Shown: piece by piece, positions 11,482 to 19,083 of the stretch
Position numbering within the stretch: the stretch's first letter is position 1
Layout of the letters: every line of letters begins with the position of its first letter
Assembly: GCF_023016525.1 (NCBI RefSeq)
Contig: NZ_JALKCG010000001.1
Span: 558,001 to 622,000, forward strand
Source of the DNA: Ancylobacter koreensis
Lineage (GTDB): Bacteria > Pseudomonadota > Alphaproteobacteria > Rhizobiales > Xanthobacteraceae
Length of the DNA: 64,000 nucleotides
Direction: 5' to 3'
Notes under the pieces: generated by a model
What the model saw: the letters and a program-made list of their open reading frames with translations, nothing else
The model's database searches: none
What the model was told of the DNA's origin: nothing
Program-made: the position numbers and the translations under genes

Positions 11482-12378
11482 ATGGCCACAGCACCCTTCT
11501 TCGCCGAATTCCGCCGCCGTCTCGATCCCGTCCTGCCCGCCGCCTGGCGCGGCGACAGGCCGGTCGTGCCGGTCGTCCGCCTCTCCGGCGCCATCGGCAT
11601 GGCGAGCCCGTTCCGGCCCGGCATCACCTTCGCCAACACCGCCCGCGCGCTGGAGCGCGCCTTCTCGGTGAAGGGCGCCAAGGCCGTCGCCCTGGTGATC
11701 AATTCGCCCGGCGGCTCGCCGGCGCAGTCGCATCTCGTGTACCGGCGCATCCGCGCGCTGGCGCAGGAGAAGGAACTGCCCGTCATCGCCTTCGTGGAGG
11801 ATGTGGCCGCGTCGGGCGGCTACATGCTCGCCTGCGCCGCCGACGAGATCGTCGCCGACACCTTCTCCATCGTCGGCTCGATCGGCGTGGTGAGCGCCGG
11901 CTTCGGTTTTCCCGAGGCGCTGGCGCGGCTCGGCGTCGAGCGGCGCGTCTACACCGCCGGCACCCGCAAGGTGATGCTCGATCCGTTCCAGCCGGAGAAG
12001 CCCGAGGACGTCGAGCGGCTCAAGGCGATCCAGCAGGAGATCCACGGCGCCTTCGTCGGGCTGGTGAAGGAGCGGCGCGGCGACGTGCTGACACCCGACG
12101 ACGAGACGCTGTTCTCCGGCGAGTTCTGGACGGCGGCGCAGGCGCAGGGCCTCGGCCTCGTCGACGCCATCGGCGACATGCGCTCCTTCCTGCGCGCCCG
12201 CTATGGCGAGAAGCTGCGCACGCCGCTGATCGAATCGAAGCCCGGACTGTTCGGCCGGCGTTCGCCCGGCGTGATGGGGACGATGGGCGGGCTGGCCGGC
12301 GAGGCCGGCGCGGGGGCTGCGCAAGCCCTCATTTCCGCCGCAGAGGAGCGCGCATTATGGGCGCGCTTCGGCCTCTGA
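11482..12378 (+). CDS. S49 family peptidase (SppA/SohB-like)
   Basis: Serine protease of the ClpP-like fold, 298 residues from the ATG at 11482. It has AVALVINSPGGSPAQSHLVYRRI, then the nucleophile region VEDVAASGGYMLACAADEIVAD with Ser in SGGY, the GSIGVVSAGFGF strand, and a candidate general-base Lys in AGTRKVMLDPF. There is no clear N-terminal signal or membrane helix, unlike the second S49 gene in this window (35050-36030), so this copy may act in the cytosol or be loosely membrane bound. A short membrane-anchored hypothetical gene follows 34 bases later. Confidence 0.88.
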   Translation: MATAPFFAEFRRRLDPVLPAAWRGDRPVVPVVRLSGAIGMASPFRPGITFANTARALERAFSVKGAKAVALVINSPGGSPAQSHLVYRRIRALAQEKELPVIAFVEDVAASGGYMLACAADEIVADTFSIVGSIGVVSAGFGFPEALARLGVERRVYTAGTRKVMLDPFQPEKPEDVERLKAIQQEIHGAFVGLVKERRGDVLTPDDETLFSGEFWTAAQAQGLGLVDAIGDMRSFLRARYGEKLRTPLIESKPGLFGRRSPGVMGTMGGLAGEAGAGAAQALISAAEERALWARFGL

Positions 12379-12412
12379 GGCCGTCCGCGACGTCCCGCCG
12401 GAGCTCCCCGCC

Positions 12413-12607
12413 ATGCCGCCTGTCTTCGTCGTCGCCCTCGGTGCCCTCGGCGTCGCCGCCCTGGCGAAGGTGCTCGCGCGTGAATCGCGCCGGGTGAATG
12501 CCGAACTCGCCGCGCTGCGCCGCGACGAGGCCGCCGGCCGCGATCCCCGCCACGGCACGCTGCGCCGCGACCCCGCGAGCGGCGAGTACCGGCCGAGCGA
12601 CGGCTGA
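12413..12607 (+). CDS. Small single-pass membrane protein, unknown
   Basis: A 64-residue protein with one N-terminal hydrophobic helix (PVFVVALGALGVAALAKVLA) and a basic/acidic cytosolic tail containing DEAAGRDPRHGTLRRDPASGEYRP. The tail resembles short conserved proteins seen after S49 peptidases in related genomes, from memory. The start is ATG at 12413, 34 bases after the peptidase stop on the same strand, so co-transcription is likely. I do not recognise a named family. Codon use looks like that of its neighbours. Confidence 0.6.
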   Translation: MPPVFVVALGALGVAALAKVLARESRRVNAELAALRRDEAAGRDPRHGTLRRDPASGEYRPSDG

Positions 12608-12751
12608 CCTCCGCGCGAGGCCCAGGGAGCGCCAGCGGTATCTGGAACCGCTCCAATTTGCCTGAGATATCCGATCATTACCGCGAATTCACTTGGTCGG
12701 GCGCGGGGAGCGCCGTATCCCGTTCGAGACGGTTTGCGACGGGACGAGGCG

Positions 12752-13951
12752 ATGCTGCAGCGAGCGGAAGGCGATTGGACGGGCGAGGGCAGGGTGCGCC
12801 GCCGCAGGCGTTCGCGCTGGCCGCTCTGGGTCGCCCTTCTCGCCCTCGCCGGCGCGGGCGCCTATGGCTATTCGCGCTATGGCCATGTCGCCGAGCCGGC
12901 GACGCCGGCCGTGCAGACCGCCGCCGTCGAGATCGGCGACATAGAGGCGACGGTGAACGCCATCGCCAAGATGCAGCCCAAGACCTATGTCGACGTCGGC
13001 ACGCAGGTTTCCGGCCAGCTCCGTACCATCCGCCCGGATGTCGGCGACGTCGTGAAGAAGGGCGACCTGCTCGCCGATATCGACCCCACCGTCTACCAGA
13101 CCCGGGTGGCCGGCGACCGCGCCAGCCTCGACAATCTGCGCGCCCAGCTCGCGCAGGCGCAGGCGCAGCTGACCCTCGACCGGCTGCGCAACGACCGCGC
13201 CCAGCAGCTCCTGAAGAACCAGTCCGGCAGCAAGGACGCCGCCGACGCCGCCGAGGCGACGGAGCGCATCAGCGAGGCCAAGATCGACGCGCTGAAGGCG
13301 CAGATCGCCCAGACGCAGGCCACCCTCGACGGCGACCTCGCCAATCTCGGCTACACCAAGATCTATGCGCCGATGGACGGCACGGTGGTCTCCATCACCG
13401 CCCGCGAAGGGCAGACGCTGAACGCCAACCAGTCCGCCCCCATCGTGCTGCGCATCGCGGACCTGCAGACCATGACCGTCACCGCGCAGGTGGCGGAGGG
13501 CGATATCCCGAAGATCCAGGTCGGCACGCCGGCCTCCTTCTCCACCCTCGGCCTGCCCGACCGGCGCTGGCGCGGCACGGTGCGGCAGATCGAGCCCACG
13601 CCGACCATCGTCAACGACGTGGTGCTCTACAACGTGCTGATCGACGTGCCGAACGACGACCTCACCCTGATGACCGACATGACGGCGCAGGTGTTCTTCC
13701 GGCTCGGCGAGGCGAAGGGCGTGCCGCTGGTGCCCAGCGCCGCCGTGCGCACCGCCCGCGACGGCACCCAGAGCGTGCGCGTGATGACCCCGCAGGGGCC
13801 GAAGGACCGCACGGTGAAGACCGGCCTTTCCAACCGCTCCATGACGCAGGTCGTCGAAGGGCTGTCGCCCGGCGAAACGGTGGTCCTCGGGGCCGGCGGG
13901 ACGCCCGCGCAGCGCCCGAGCGGCCCGCGCATGCCCCCGCGCCTCGGCTGA
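12752..13951 (+). CDS. macA: Periplasmic adaptor subunit of MacAB-type exporter
   Basis: Membrane-fusion protein linking an inner-membrane MacB transporter to an outer-membrane channel. The start is the ATG at 12752, with GGGACGAGG upstream; 399 residues. A basic stretch RRRRRSRW and one membrane helix (PLWVALLALAGAGAYGY) anchor it. Then come the lipoyl/hairpin domain (VSGQLRTIRPDVGDVVKKGDLLADIDP), a long alpha-hairpin with Ala/Gln/Asp repeats (about residues 110-195), and the second lipoyl half YTKIYAPMDGTVVSITAREGQTL. A C-terminal beta-barrel follows. macB starts 9 bases later. No TolC-like gene is in the window. Confidence 0.92.
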   Translation: MLQRAEGDWTGEGRVRRRRRSRWPLWVALLALAGAGAYGYSRYGHVAEPATPAVQTAAVEIGDIEATVNAIAKMQPKTYVDVGTQVSGQLRTIRPDVGDVVKKGDLLADIDPTVYQTRVAGDRASLDNLRAQLAQAQAQLTLDRLRNDRAQQLLKNQSGSKDAADAAEATERISEAKIDALKAQIAQTQATLDGDLANLGYTKIYAPMDGTVVSITAREGQTLNANQSAPIVLRIADLQTMTVTAQVAEGDIPKIQVGTPASFSTLGLPDRRWRGTVRQIEPTPTIVNDVVLYNVLIDVPNDDLTLMTDMTAQVFFRLGEAKGVPLVPSAAVRTARDGTQSVRVMTPQGPKDRTVKTGLSNRSMTQVVEGLSPGETVVLGAGGTPAQRPSGPRMPPRLG

Positions 13952-13960
13952 GGACCGGGC

Positions 13961-15955
13961 ATGAGCGAGGTCGCCCCCCGCATCGATGATACCGGCGCGG
14001 CTTCCGGCGTGGCGCCGGGGCGCGCCATCGTCGAGCTGGTCGACGTCAGCCGCATCTATCCCAATGGCGACACGGTGGTGCGCGCGCTCGACCGCGTGTC
14101 GCTGGCGATCCATCCCGGCGAGTTCGTTGCCATCATGGGCCAGTCCGGCTCGGGCAAGTCGACGCTGATGAACATCGTCGGCTGCCTCGACCGGCCCTCC
14201 TCCGGTGTCTACCGGGTGAACGGCGTCGATGTCGAAGACCTCGATGCGGATGCGCTGGCGGAACTGCGCTGCTCGACCTTCGGCTTCGTGTTCCAGCGCT
14301 ACAATCTGCTGCCGAGCCTGACGGCGGCGGAGAACGTCGCCATTCCCGCCATCTATGCCGGCACGGGGCGCGAGGCGCGCGAGGAGCGTGCCCACGCCCT
14401 GCTCGCCCGCCTGGGCCTGGGCGAGCGTGCCGAGCACCGGCCGAGCCAGCTCTCCGGCGGCCAGCAGCAGCGCGTCTCCATCGCCCGCGCATTGATGAAC
14501 GCGGCGCCGGTGATCCTCGCCGACGAGCCGACCGGCGCGCTCGACAGCCGTTCGGGCGAGGACGTGCTCGCCCTGCTCTCCGAGCTGAACGCCGAGGGCC
14601 ACACGGTCATCCTCATTACCCACGACCCCGATGTCGCGGCGCATGCGCGGCGCGTGGTGCGCTTTCAGGACGGGCGCATCGTGGCCGACGAACGGCGCGA
14701 GGCCGAGCCGGCGCGTCCACCGCTTCCCGCTATGGGCCCCGCCCGGCGTGGCGGGCTGGTACGCTTCCTCCCGGATCTGGCGGAGGCGGTGCGCATGGCG
14801 CTGGCCTCGATGGTTGCCAACATCTTCCGCACCGCGCTGACGCTGCTCGGCATCGTCATCGGCGTCGCCTCGGTCATCACCATGCTGGCGGTGGGCGACG
14901 GCGGCAAGCAGAGCGTGCTGGAGCGCATCTCGCAGATCGGCACCAATCTTCTGATTGTGCGTCCCGGCGCGCCGGGCATACGTTCGTCCGGCGACAACGC
15001 CACGCTGCTGCCGGAGGACGCGAACGCGCTCGCCGCCATTCCCGGCATCGGCGCCATCGCGCCCGAGCGTTCCTCCCGCTACACCATCCGCTACGGCTCG
15101 GCCGACTATTTCACCTCGGTGAGCGGCACGGCGCCGGACTATCTCGTCGCCCGCGACTGGCCGATGGCCGAGGGCGTGATGTTCAACGCCGCCGACGTGA
15201 AGGCCTATGCGCCCGTGGTGGTGCTGGGCGAGACGGTGCGGCGCAACCTGTTCGGCGAAAGCAGCCCGATCGGCCGCTATGTGCTGGTCAAGAACGTTCC
15301 CTATGAGGTGATCGGCGTGCTGGCCCCGCGCGGCGCCAACGCCTTCGGGCAGGACCAGGACGATGTGGCGCTGGTGCCGCTCACGACCGGTTTCGTGCGG
15401 GTGTTCGGCCGCCAGTTCCTCAACTCGGTGACGGTGAAGGTCGACGACGCCGGCAACATCCCTGCCGTCGAGGCCGCCATCACCCGCATCCTTACCGAGC
15501 GCCACCAGGCCGAGGATTTCCAGGTGCGCAACACCGCGCAGTTCCTGGAGACGGCGGTGGAGACGCAGAACACGCTGACCCTCGTGCTCGGCTGCGTCGC
15601 CGCCATCTCGCTGCTGGTGGCCGGCATCGGGGTGATGAACATCATGCTGGTGAGCGTGACCGAGCGCACCCGCGAGATCGGCATCCGCATGGCGACCGGG
15701 GCGCGGATGAGCAACATCATGCTGCAGTTCAACACCGAGGCGCTGGTGGTGTGCTCGGTCGGCGGCGCGGTCGGCGTCGGGCTCGGCCTTGCCGCCGCGC
15801 TGGGGGTGGAGTGGATGGGCGCGACCATCCTGCTCTCGCTGATGCCGCCGCTGCTCGCCTTCGCCTGTGCCTTCCTCACCGGTCTCGTCTTCGGCTATCT
15901 CCCCGCGCGCAAGGCGGCCGGGCTCGATCCGGTGGTAGCGCTGGCTTACGAGTAG
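13961..15955 (+). CDS. macB: MacB-type ABC transporter, fused ATPase and permease
   Basis: A 664-residue inner-membrane mechanotransmission ABC protein. The N-terminal ATPase has Walker A GQSGSGKST, Q-loop VFQRYN, signature LSGGQQQR and Walker B VILADEPTGALD. The C-terminal half has a first membrane helix (FRTALTLLGIVIGVASVITML), a large periplasmic domain (about residues 330-530) and three further helices (LVLGCVAAISLLVAGIGVMNIML onward), ending in FGYLPARKAAGLDPVVAL. This is the complete MacB layout. With macA it would export a substrate (macrolide, lipopeptide or heat-stable toxin-like in known cases). The substrate cannot be predicted here. Confidence 0.95.
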   Translation: MSEVAPRIDDTGAASGVAPGRAIVELVDVSRIYPNGDTVVRALDRVSLAIHPGEFVAIMGQSGSGKSTLMNIVGCLDRPSSGVYRVNGVDVEDLDADALAELRCSTFGFVFQRYNLLPSLTAAENVAIPAIYAGTGREAREERAHALLARLGLGERAEHRPSQLSGGQQQRVSIARALMNAAPVILADEPTGALDSRSGEDVLALLSELNAEGHTVILITHDPDVAAHARRVVRFQDGRIVADERREAEPARPPLPAMGPARRGGLVRFLPDLAEAVRMALASMVANIFRTALTLLGIVIGVASVITMLAVGDGGKQSVLERISQIGTNLLIVRPGAPGIRSSGDNATLLPEDANALAAIPGIGAIAPERSSRYTIRYGSADYFTSVSGTAPDYLVARDWPMAEGVMFNAADVKAYAPVVVLGETVRRNLFGESSPIGRYVLVKNVPYEVIGVLAPRGANAFGQDQDDVALVPLTTGFVRVFGRQFLNSVTVKVDDAGNIPAVEAAITRILTERHQAEDFQVRNTAQFLETAVETQNTLTLVLGCVAAISLLVAGIGVMNIMLVSVTERTREIGIRMATGARMSNIMLQFNTEALVVCSVGGAVGVGLGLAAALGVEWMGATILLSLMPPLLAFACAFLTGLVFGYLPARKAAGLDPVVALAYE

Positions 15956-15966
15956 GGACGGTCAGT

Positions 15967-16015
15967 CCCGTCATCCCGGAGTCATGCGCGACGTTTCTGC
16001 GGCCGGGATGACGGG
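15967..16015. repeat. Palindromic repeat, short form (CCCGTCATCCCGG arms)
   Basis: Perfect 13-bp inverted arms, CCCGTCATCCCGG and CCGGGATGACGGG, with a 23-base loop, located between macB and purD. The same outer arms recur at 31375-31472 and 43178-43276, where an inner pair of arms is also present. This copy lacks the inner arms. Probably a dispersed REP-like element that folds in RNA and may also help end macB transcription. Confidence 0.8.
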
Positions 16016-16100
16016 TGCACGGCAGTCCATGGCCCTTGCCCGTCGCCGCCCGAACGTTTAGGCGGAAACGACGAGACTGGCGCATCAGGGGGCATCGCGC

Positions 16101-17366
16101 ATGAACGTTCTTCTGCTCGGCTCGGGGGGCCGCGAGCATGCCCTCGCCTGGAAGCTGGCGCAGAGCCCGCTGATCGCGAAATTCCTCGCCGTGCCCGGCA
16201 ATCCGGGCATCGCGGAATACGCGACCTGCATCGACACCCTCCCGCTCACCGACCATGACGCCCTCGTCACCCTGTGCCTCGCCGAGGGTATCGACCTCGT
16301 GGTGGTCGGCCCGGAGGCGCCGCTGGTCGAGGGCATCGCCGACCGGCTGATCGCCGAGGGCATTCCGGTGTTCGGCCCGCGCCGTGTGGCGGCGCAGCTG
16401 GAGGGCTCCAAGCTCTTCACCAAGGAACTGTGCAAGGCGCACGCCATTCCGACCGCCGCCTTCGGCCGCTTCACCGAGCCGGACGAGGCACGCGCCTTCG
16501 TCGAGCGCCACGGCGCGCCCATCGTGCTGAAGGCCGACGGGCTGATGGCCGGCAAGGGCGTGATCGTCGCCATGACGGTCGCCGAGGCGCTCGCCGGGGT
16601 CGATGAGGTGTTCGCCATGGGCGGGCTCGGCACCGAGATACTCATCGAGGAGTTCCTCGAAGGCGAGGAGGTCTCCTTCTTCTGCCTCGTCGACGGGGAG
16701 ACCGTGCTGCCCTTCGGCTCGGCGCAGGACCACAAGCGGGCCTTCGACGGCGACGAGGGGCCGAACACCGGCGGCATGGGCGCCTATTCGCCCGCCCCGG
16801 TCTTCACCCCGGAACTGGAGCGCCGCACGCTGCACGAGATCATCAAGCCGACCGTGCGCGCCCTTGCCGACGCCGCCAGCGCCTATCGCGGCGTGTTGTT
16901 CGCCGGGCTGATGATCACCCGCGAGGGACCCCAGCTCATCGAATACAATGTCCGTTTCGGCGATCCCGAGTGCCAGGTGCTGATGATGCGGCTGGAGGGC
17001 GACCTGCTGCCGCTGCTGCACGCCGTCGCCACCGGCCGGCTGGAGGAGCAGGCGGTGCCGCTCAAGCCCGACGCCGCCATCGCGGTCGTGATGGCGACGC
17101 GCGGCTATCCCGGCGACTACCCCAAGGGCTCGCGCATCGGCGGGCTGGAGGCCGCCGGCGCCATACCGGGCGTCAAGGTGTTCCATGCCGGCACGGTGCG
17201 GGCGGGCGACGCCATCCTCGCCAATGGCGGGCGCGTGCTCAACGTCGCGGCCGTGGGTGCCAATGTCGCGGAAGCGCGCGAGCGCGCCTATGACGCGGTG
17301 GCGCGCATCGACTGGCCGGAAGGCTTCTGCCGCCACGACATCGCCTGGCGCGCGCTCGGCGACTGA
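16101..17366 (+). CDS. purD: Phosphoribosylamine-glycine ligase (GARS)
   Basis: Second step of purine synthesis: ATP-dependent joining of 5-phosphoribosylamine and glycine. 421 residues, normal for PurD. It begins [22 protein letters not shown]. Further family features are [17 protein letters not shown], the ATP-grasp region [42 protein letters not shown] (the PurD signature) and [17 protein letters not shown] for metal/ATP binding. The gene has its own upstream gap holding a palindromic repeat and is followed by a patatin-like gene on the same strand. Confidence 0.98.
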   Translation: MNVLLLGSGGREHALAWKLAQSPLIAKFLAVPGNPGIAEYATCIDTLPLTDHDALVTLCLAEGIDLVVVGPEAPLVEGIADRLIAEGIPVFGPRRVAAQLEGSKLFTKELCKAHAIPTAAFGRFTEPDEARAFVERHGAPIVLKADGLMAGKGVIVAMTVAEALAGVDEVFAMGGLGTEILIEEFLEGEEVSFFCLVDGETVLPFGSAQDHKRAFDGDEGPNTGGMGAYSPAPVFTPELERRTLHEIIKPTVRALADAASAYRGVLFAGLMITREGPQLIEYNVRFGDPECQVLMMRLEGDLLPLLHAVATGRLEEQAVPLKPDAAIAVVMATRGYPGDYPKGSRIGGLEAAGAIPGVKVFHAGTVRAGDAILANGGRVLNVAAVGANVAEARERAYDAVARIDWPEGFCRHDIAWRALGD

Positions 17367-17458
17367 CGGGGCTGCCGCGCGGCTGCGCTTTTCGCGTTCG
17401 TCACTGGCAGCCCTCCCACAGCGTGCCCATGTTCAAAGAAATGCCGCGCTGATGTGGC

Positions 17459-18487
17459 ATGGGCGACGCCATGGACAATTCCACCACTGGATTGCGGCAT
17501 CGCGGCCCCACGGGGCGGCGACACCCGCATGAGGACGAACCGCAGCCGGTCGCTCACGGACCGGAGGAAATGCGCGGGCGCGAGGCGCCGGCGCAGGGGC
17601 CGCGCCGTGCCCGCCTCCCGGTGCCGACCGGCGAGGCGCCTCTGCCGGTGCCGCCGGGACAGGGCGCGCCGCGCATCGCGGTGGCGCTCGGCTCGGGCGG
17701 CGCGCGCGGGCTCTCGCACATCCTCGTGCTGGAGGCGCTGGACGAGCTCGGCGTGCGGCCCACCGCCATGGCCGGCGCCTCCATCGGCGCCCTGTTCGCC
17801 GCCGTCTATTCCGCCGGCATGCCGGCGCGCGACATCCGCCATCTGGTCAGCCACACGCTGCGCAACCGCGGCGAGGTGATGAAGCGCCTGCTCGCCGCGC
17901 GGGTCGGTCGCCTCGCCGACCTGTTCGGCGCCGGGCTCGGCAATCCCGTGCTCATCGACGCCGAGCGCTTCATTCAGGGTTTCCTGCCGGCGAACGTGCC
18001 GGAGAATTTCGAAGAACTGTCGATCCCGCTTCAGGTGGTGGCGACCGATTACTGGGAGCGTTGCGAGCGCACCTTCTGCGCCGGGCCGATCCGCCCGGCG
18101 ATTGCCGCCTCGCTCGCCATTCCCGGTCTCATCCGACCGGTGCAGCATGACGGCCATACGCTGGTCGACGGCGGCGCGGTGAACCCGCTGCCCTTCGACC
18201 TGCTGCGCGGGCAGGCCGACATCGTGGTGGCGGTCGATATCACCGGCGGTCATGGCGGGGAGACGCGCGGCGTGCCCGCGCCCTTCGACGCGATGTTCGC
18301 CACGTTGCAGATCATGGCGAGCGCCATCGTCGGCGAGAAGCTCAAGGCCGGCGCGCCGGACATGCTGGTGCGCCCGAACGTGCACGATTTCCGCGTGCTC
18401 GACTTCTTCCGTGCCGCCGCCATCCTGAAGGCGGCCGAGCCGGTGAAGGACGAGGTGAAGCGCCGGCTGGAGGCCGTGCTGGGCTGA
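17459..18487 (+). CDS. Patatin-like phospholipase family protein
   Basis: Ser-Asp dyad acyl hydrolase (RssA/YchK-like). The oxyanion loop is GSGGARGLSHI, the nucleophile is in GASIGALFAAVYSAG, and the catalytic Asp is in VDGGAVNPLPFDLL. These give a complete active site. Residues 1-70 are a Pro/Arg/His-rich low-complexity extension not expected for the family, with no clear signal peptide. The start is uncertain between ATG 17459 and ATG 17471. It faces tadA tail to tail with an 11-base gap. The likely activity is membrane-lipid or lysophospholipid hydrolysis; the physiological substrate is unknown. Confidence 0.88.
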   Translation: MGDAMDNSTTGLRHRGPTGRRHPHEDEPQPVAHGPEEMRGREAPAQGPRRARLPVPTGEAPLPVPPGQGAPRIAVALGSGGARGLSHILVLEALDELGVRPTAMAGASIGALFAAVYSAGMPARDIRHLVSHTLRNRGEVMKRLLAARVGRLADLFGAGLGNPVLIDAERFIQGFLPANVPENFEELSIPLQVVATDYWERCERTFCAGPIRPAIAASLAIPGLIRPVQHDGHTLVDGGAVNPLPFDLLRGQADIVVAVDITGGHGGETRGVPAPFDAMFATLQIMASAIVGEKLKAGAPDMLVRPNVHDFRVLDFFRAAAILKAAEPVKDEVKRRLEAVLG

Positions 18488-18498
18488 GCGGCGCGCGC

Positions 18499-19005
18499 CT
18501 ACAGTTTGCCCGGCCAGCGGCGCTCGGCGAAGAACTCGCGCAGCAGCTCCGCCGATTCGCGCTCGCCCAACCCCCCATAGGTGTCGGGCCGATGATGGCA
18601 GGTCGGCTGGGCGAAGAAGCGCACGCCGTTCTCCACCGCCCCGCCCTTGGGGTCCGGCGCGCCGTAATAGACGCGGCGCAGCCGCGCGAAGGAGATGGCG
18701 CCCGCGCACATGGTGCAGGGCTCCAGCGTGACGTAAAGGTCGCATTCCGCCAGCCGGTCATTGCCGAGCACCGAGGCGGCGGCGCGGATCACCACCATTT
18801 CCGCGTGGGCGGTGGGATCGGCCAGTTCGCGCATGCGGTTGCCCTCGGCGGCGAGCGCGATACCGTTGCGCACCAGCACGGCGCCGACCGGCACCTCGCC
18901 GCGCGCGCCGGCCTTGGCCGCCTCGGCCAGCGCCAGAAGCATGAAATCGGTGCGCGCCCGCGCCGCGCCGGCATCGCCCGGCCGGTCCGCTCTGTTCGTC
19001 GTCAC
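18499..19005 (-). CDS. tadA: tRNA-specific adenosine deaminase TadA
   Basis: Zinc enzyme that deaminates A34 to inosine in tRNA-Arg(ACG). 168 residues with the cytidine-deaminase-fold zinc motif: HAEMVVIRAAA (zinc His and catalytic Glu) and PCTMCAGAI (two zinc Cys). VPVGAVLV and ARLRRVYYGAPDPKGGA are typical of TadA. It is divergent from the pseudouridine synthase gene with 78 bases between starts, so two RNA-modification genes share a promoter region. An N-terminal extension of about 18 residues is slightly longer than in E. coli. Confidence 0.95.
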   Translation of the reverse strand: MTTNRADRPGDAGAARARTDFMLLALAEAAKAGARGEVPVGAVLVRNGIALAAEGNRMRELADPTAHAEMVVIRAAASVLGNDRLAECDLYVTLEPCTMCAGAISFARLRRVYYGAPDPKGGAVENGVRFFAQPTCHHRPDTYGGLGERESAELLREFFAERRWPGKL

Positions 19006-19083
19006 GGCTCTCTACTCGCCAAAAGCTCGCTTCCCCACGCAGGACATGGTAGCACCCGCCGCCCGGAGACCGGATCAATCCCC

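Noticed and set aside
12413..15955. Bacteriocin or antibiotic export island around macAB
   Set aside because: No biosynthetic, immunity or precursor-peptide gene is adjacent; the upstream small gene is a membrane protein without leader features.
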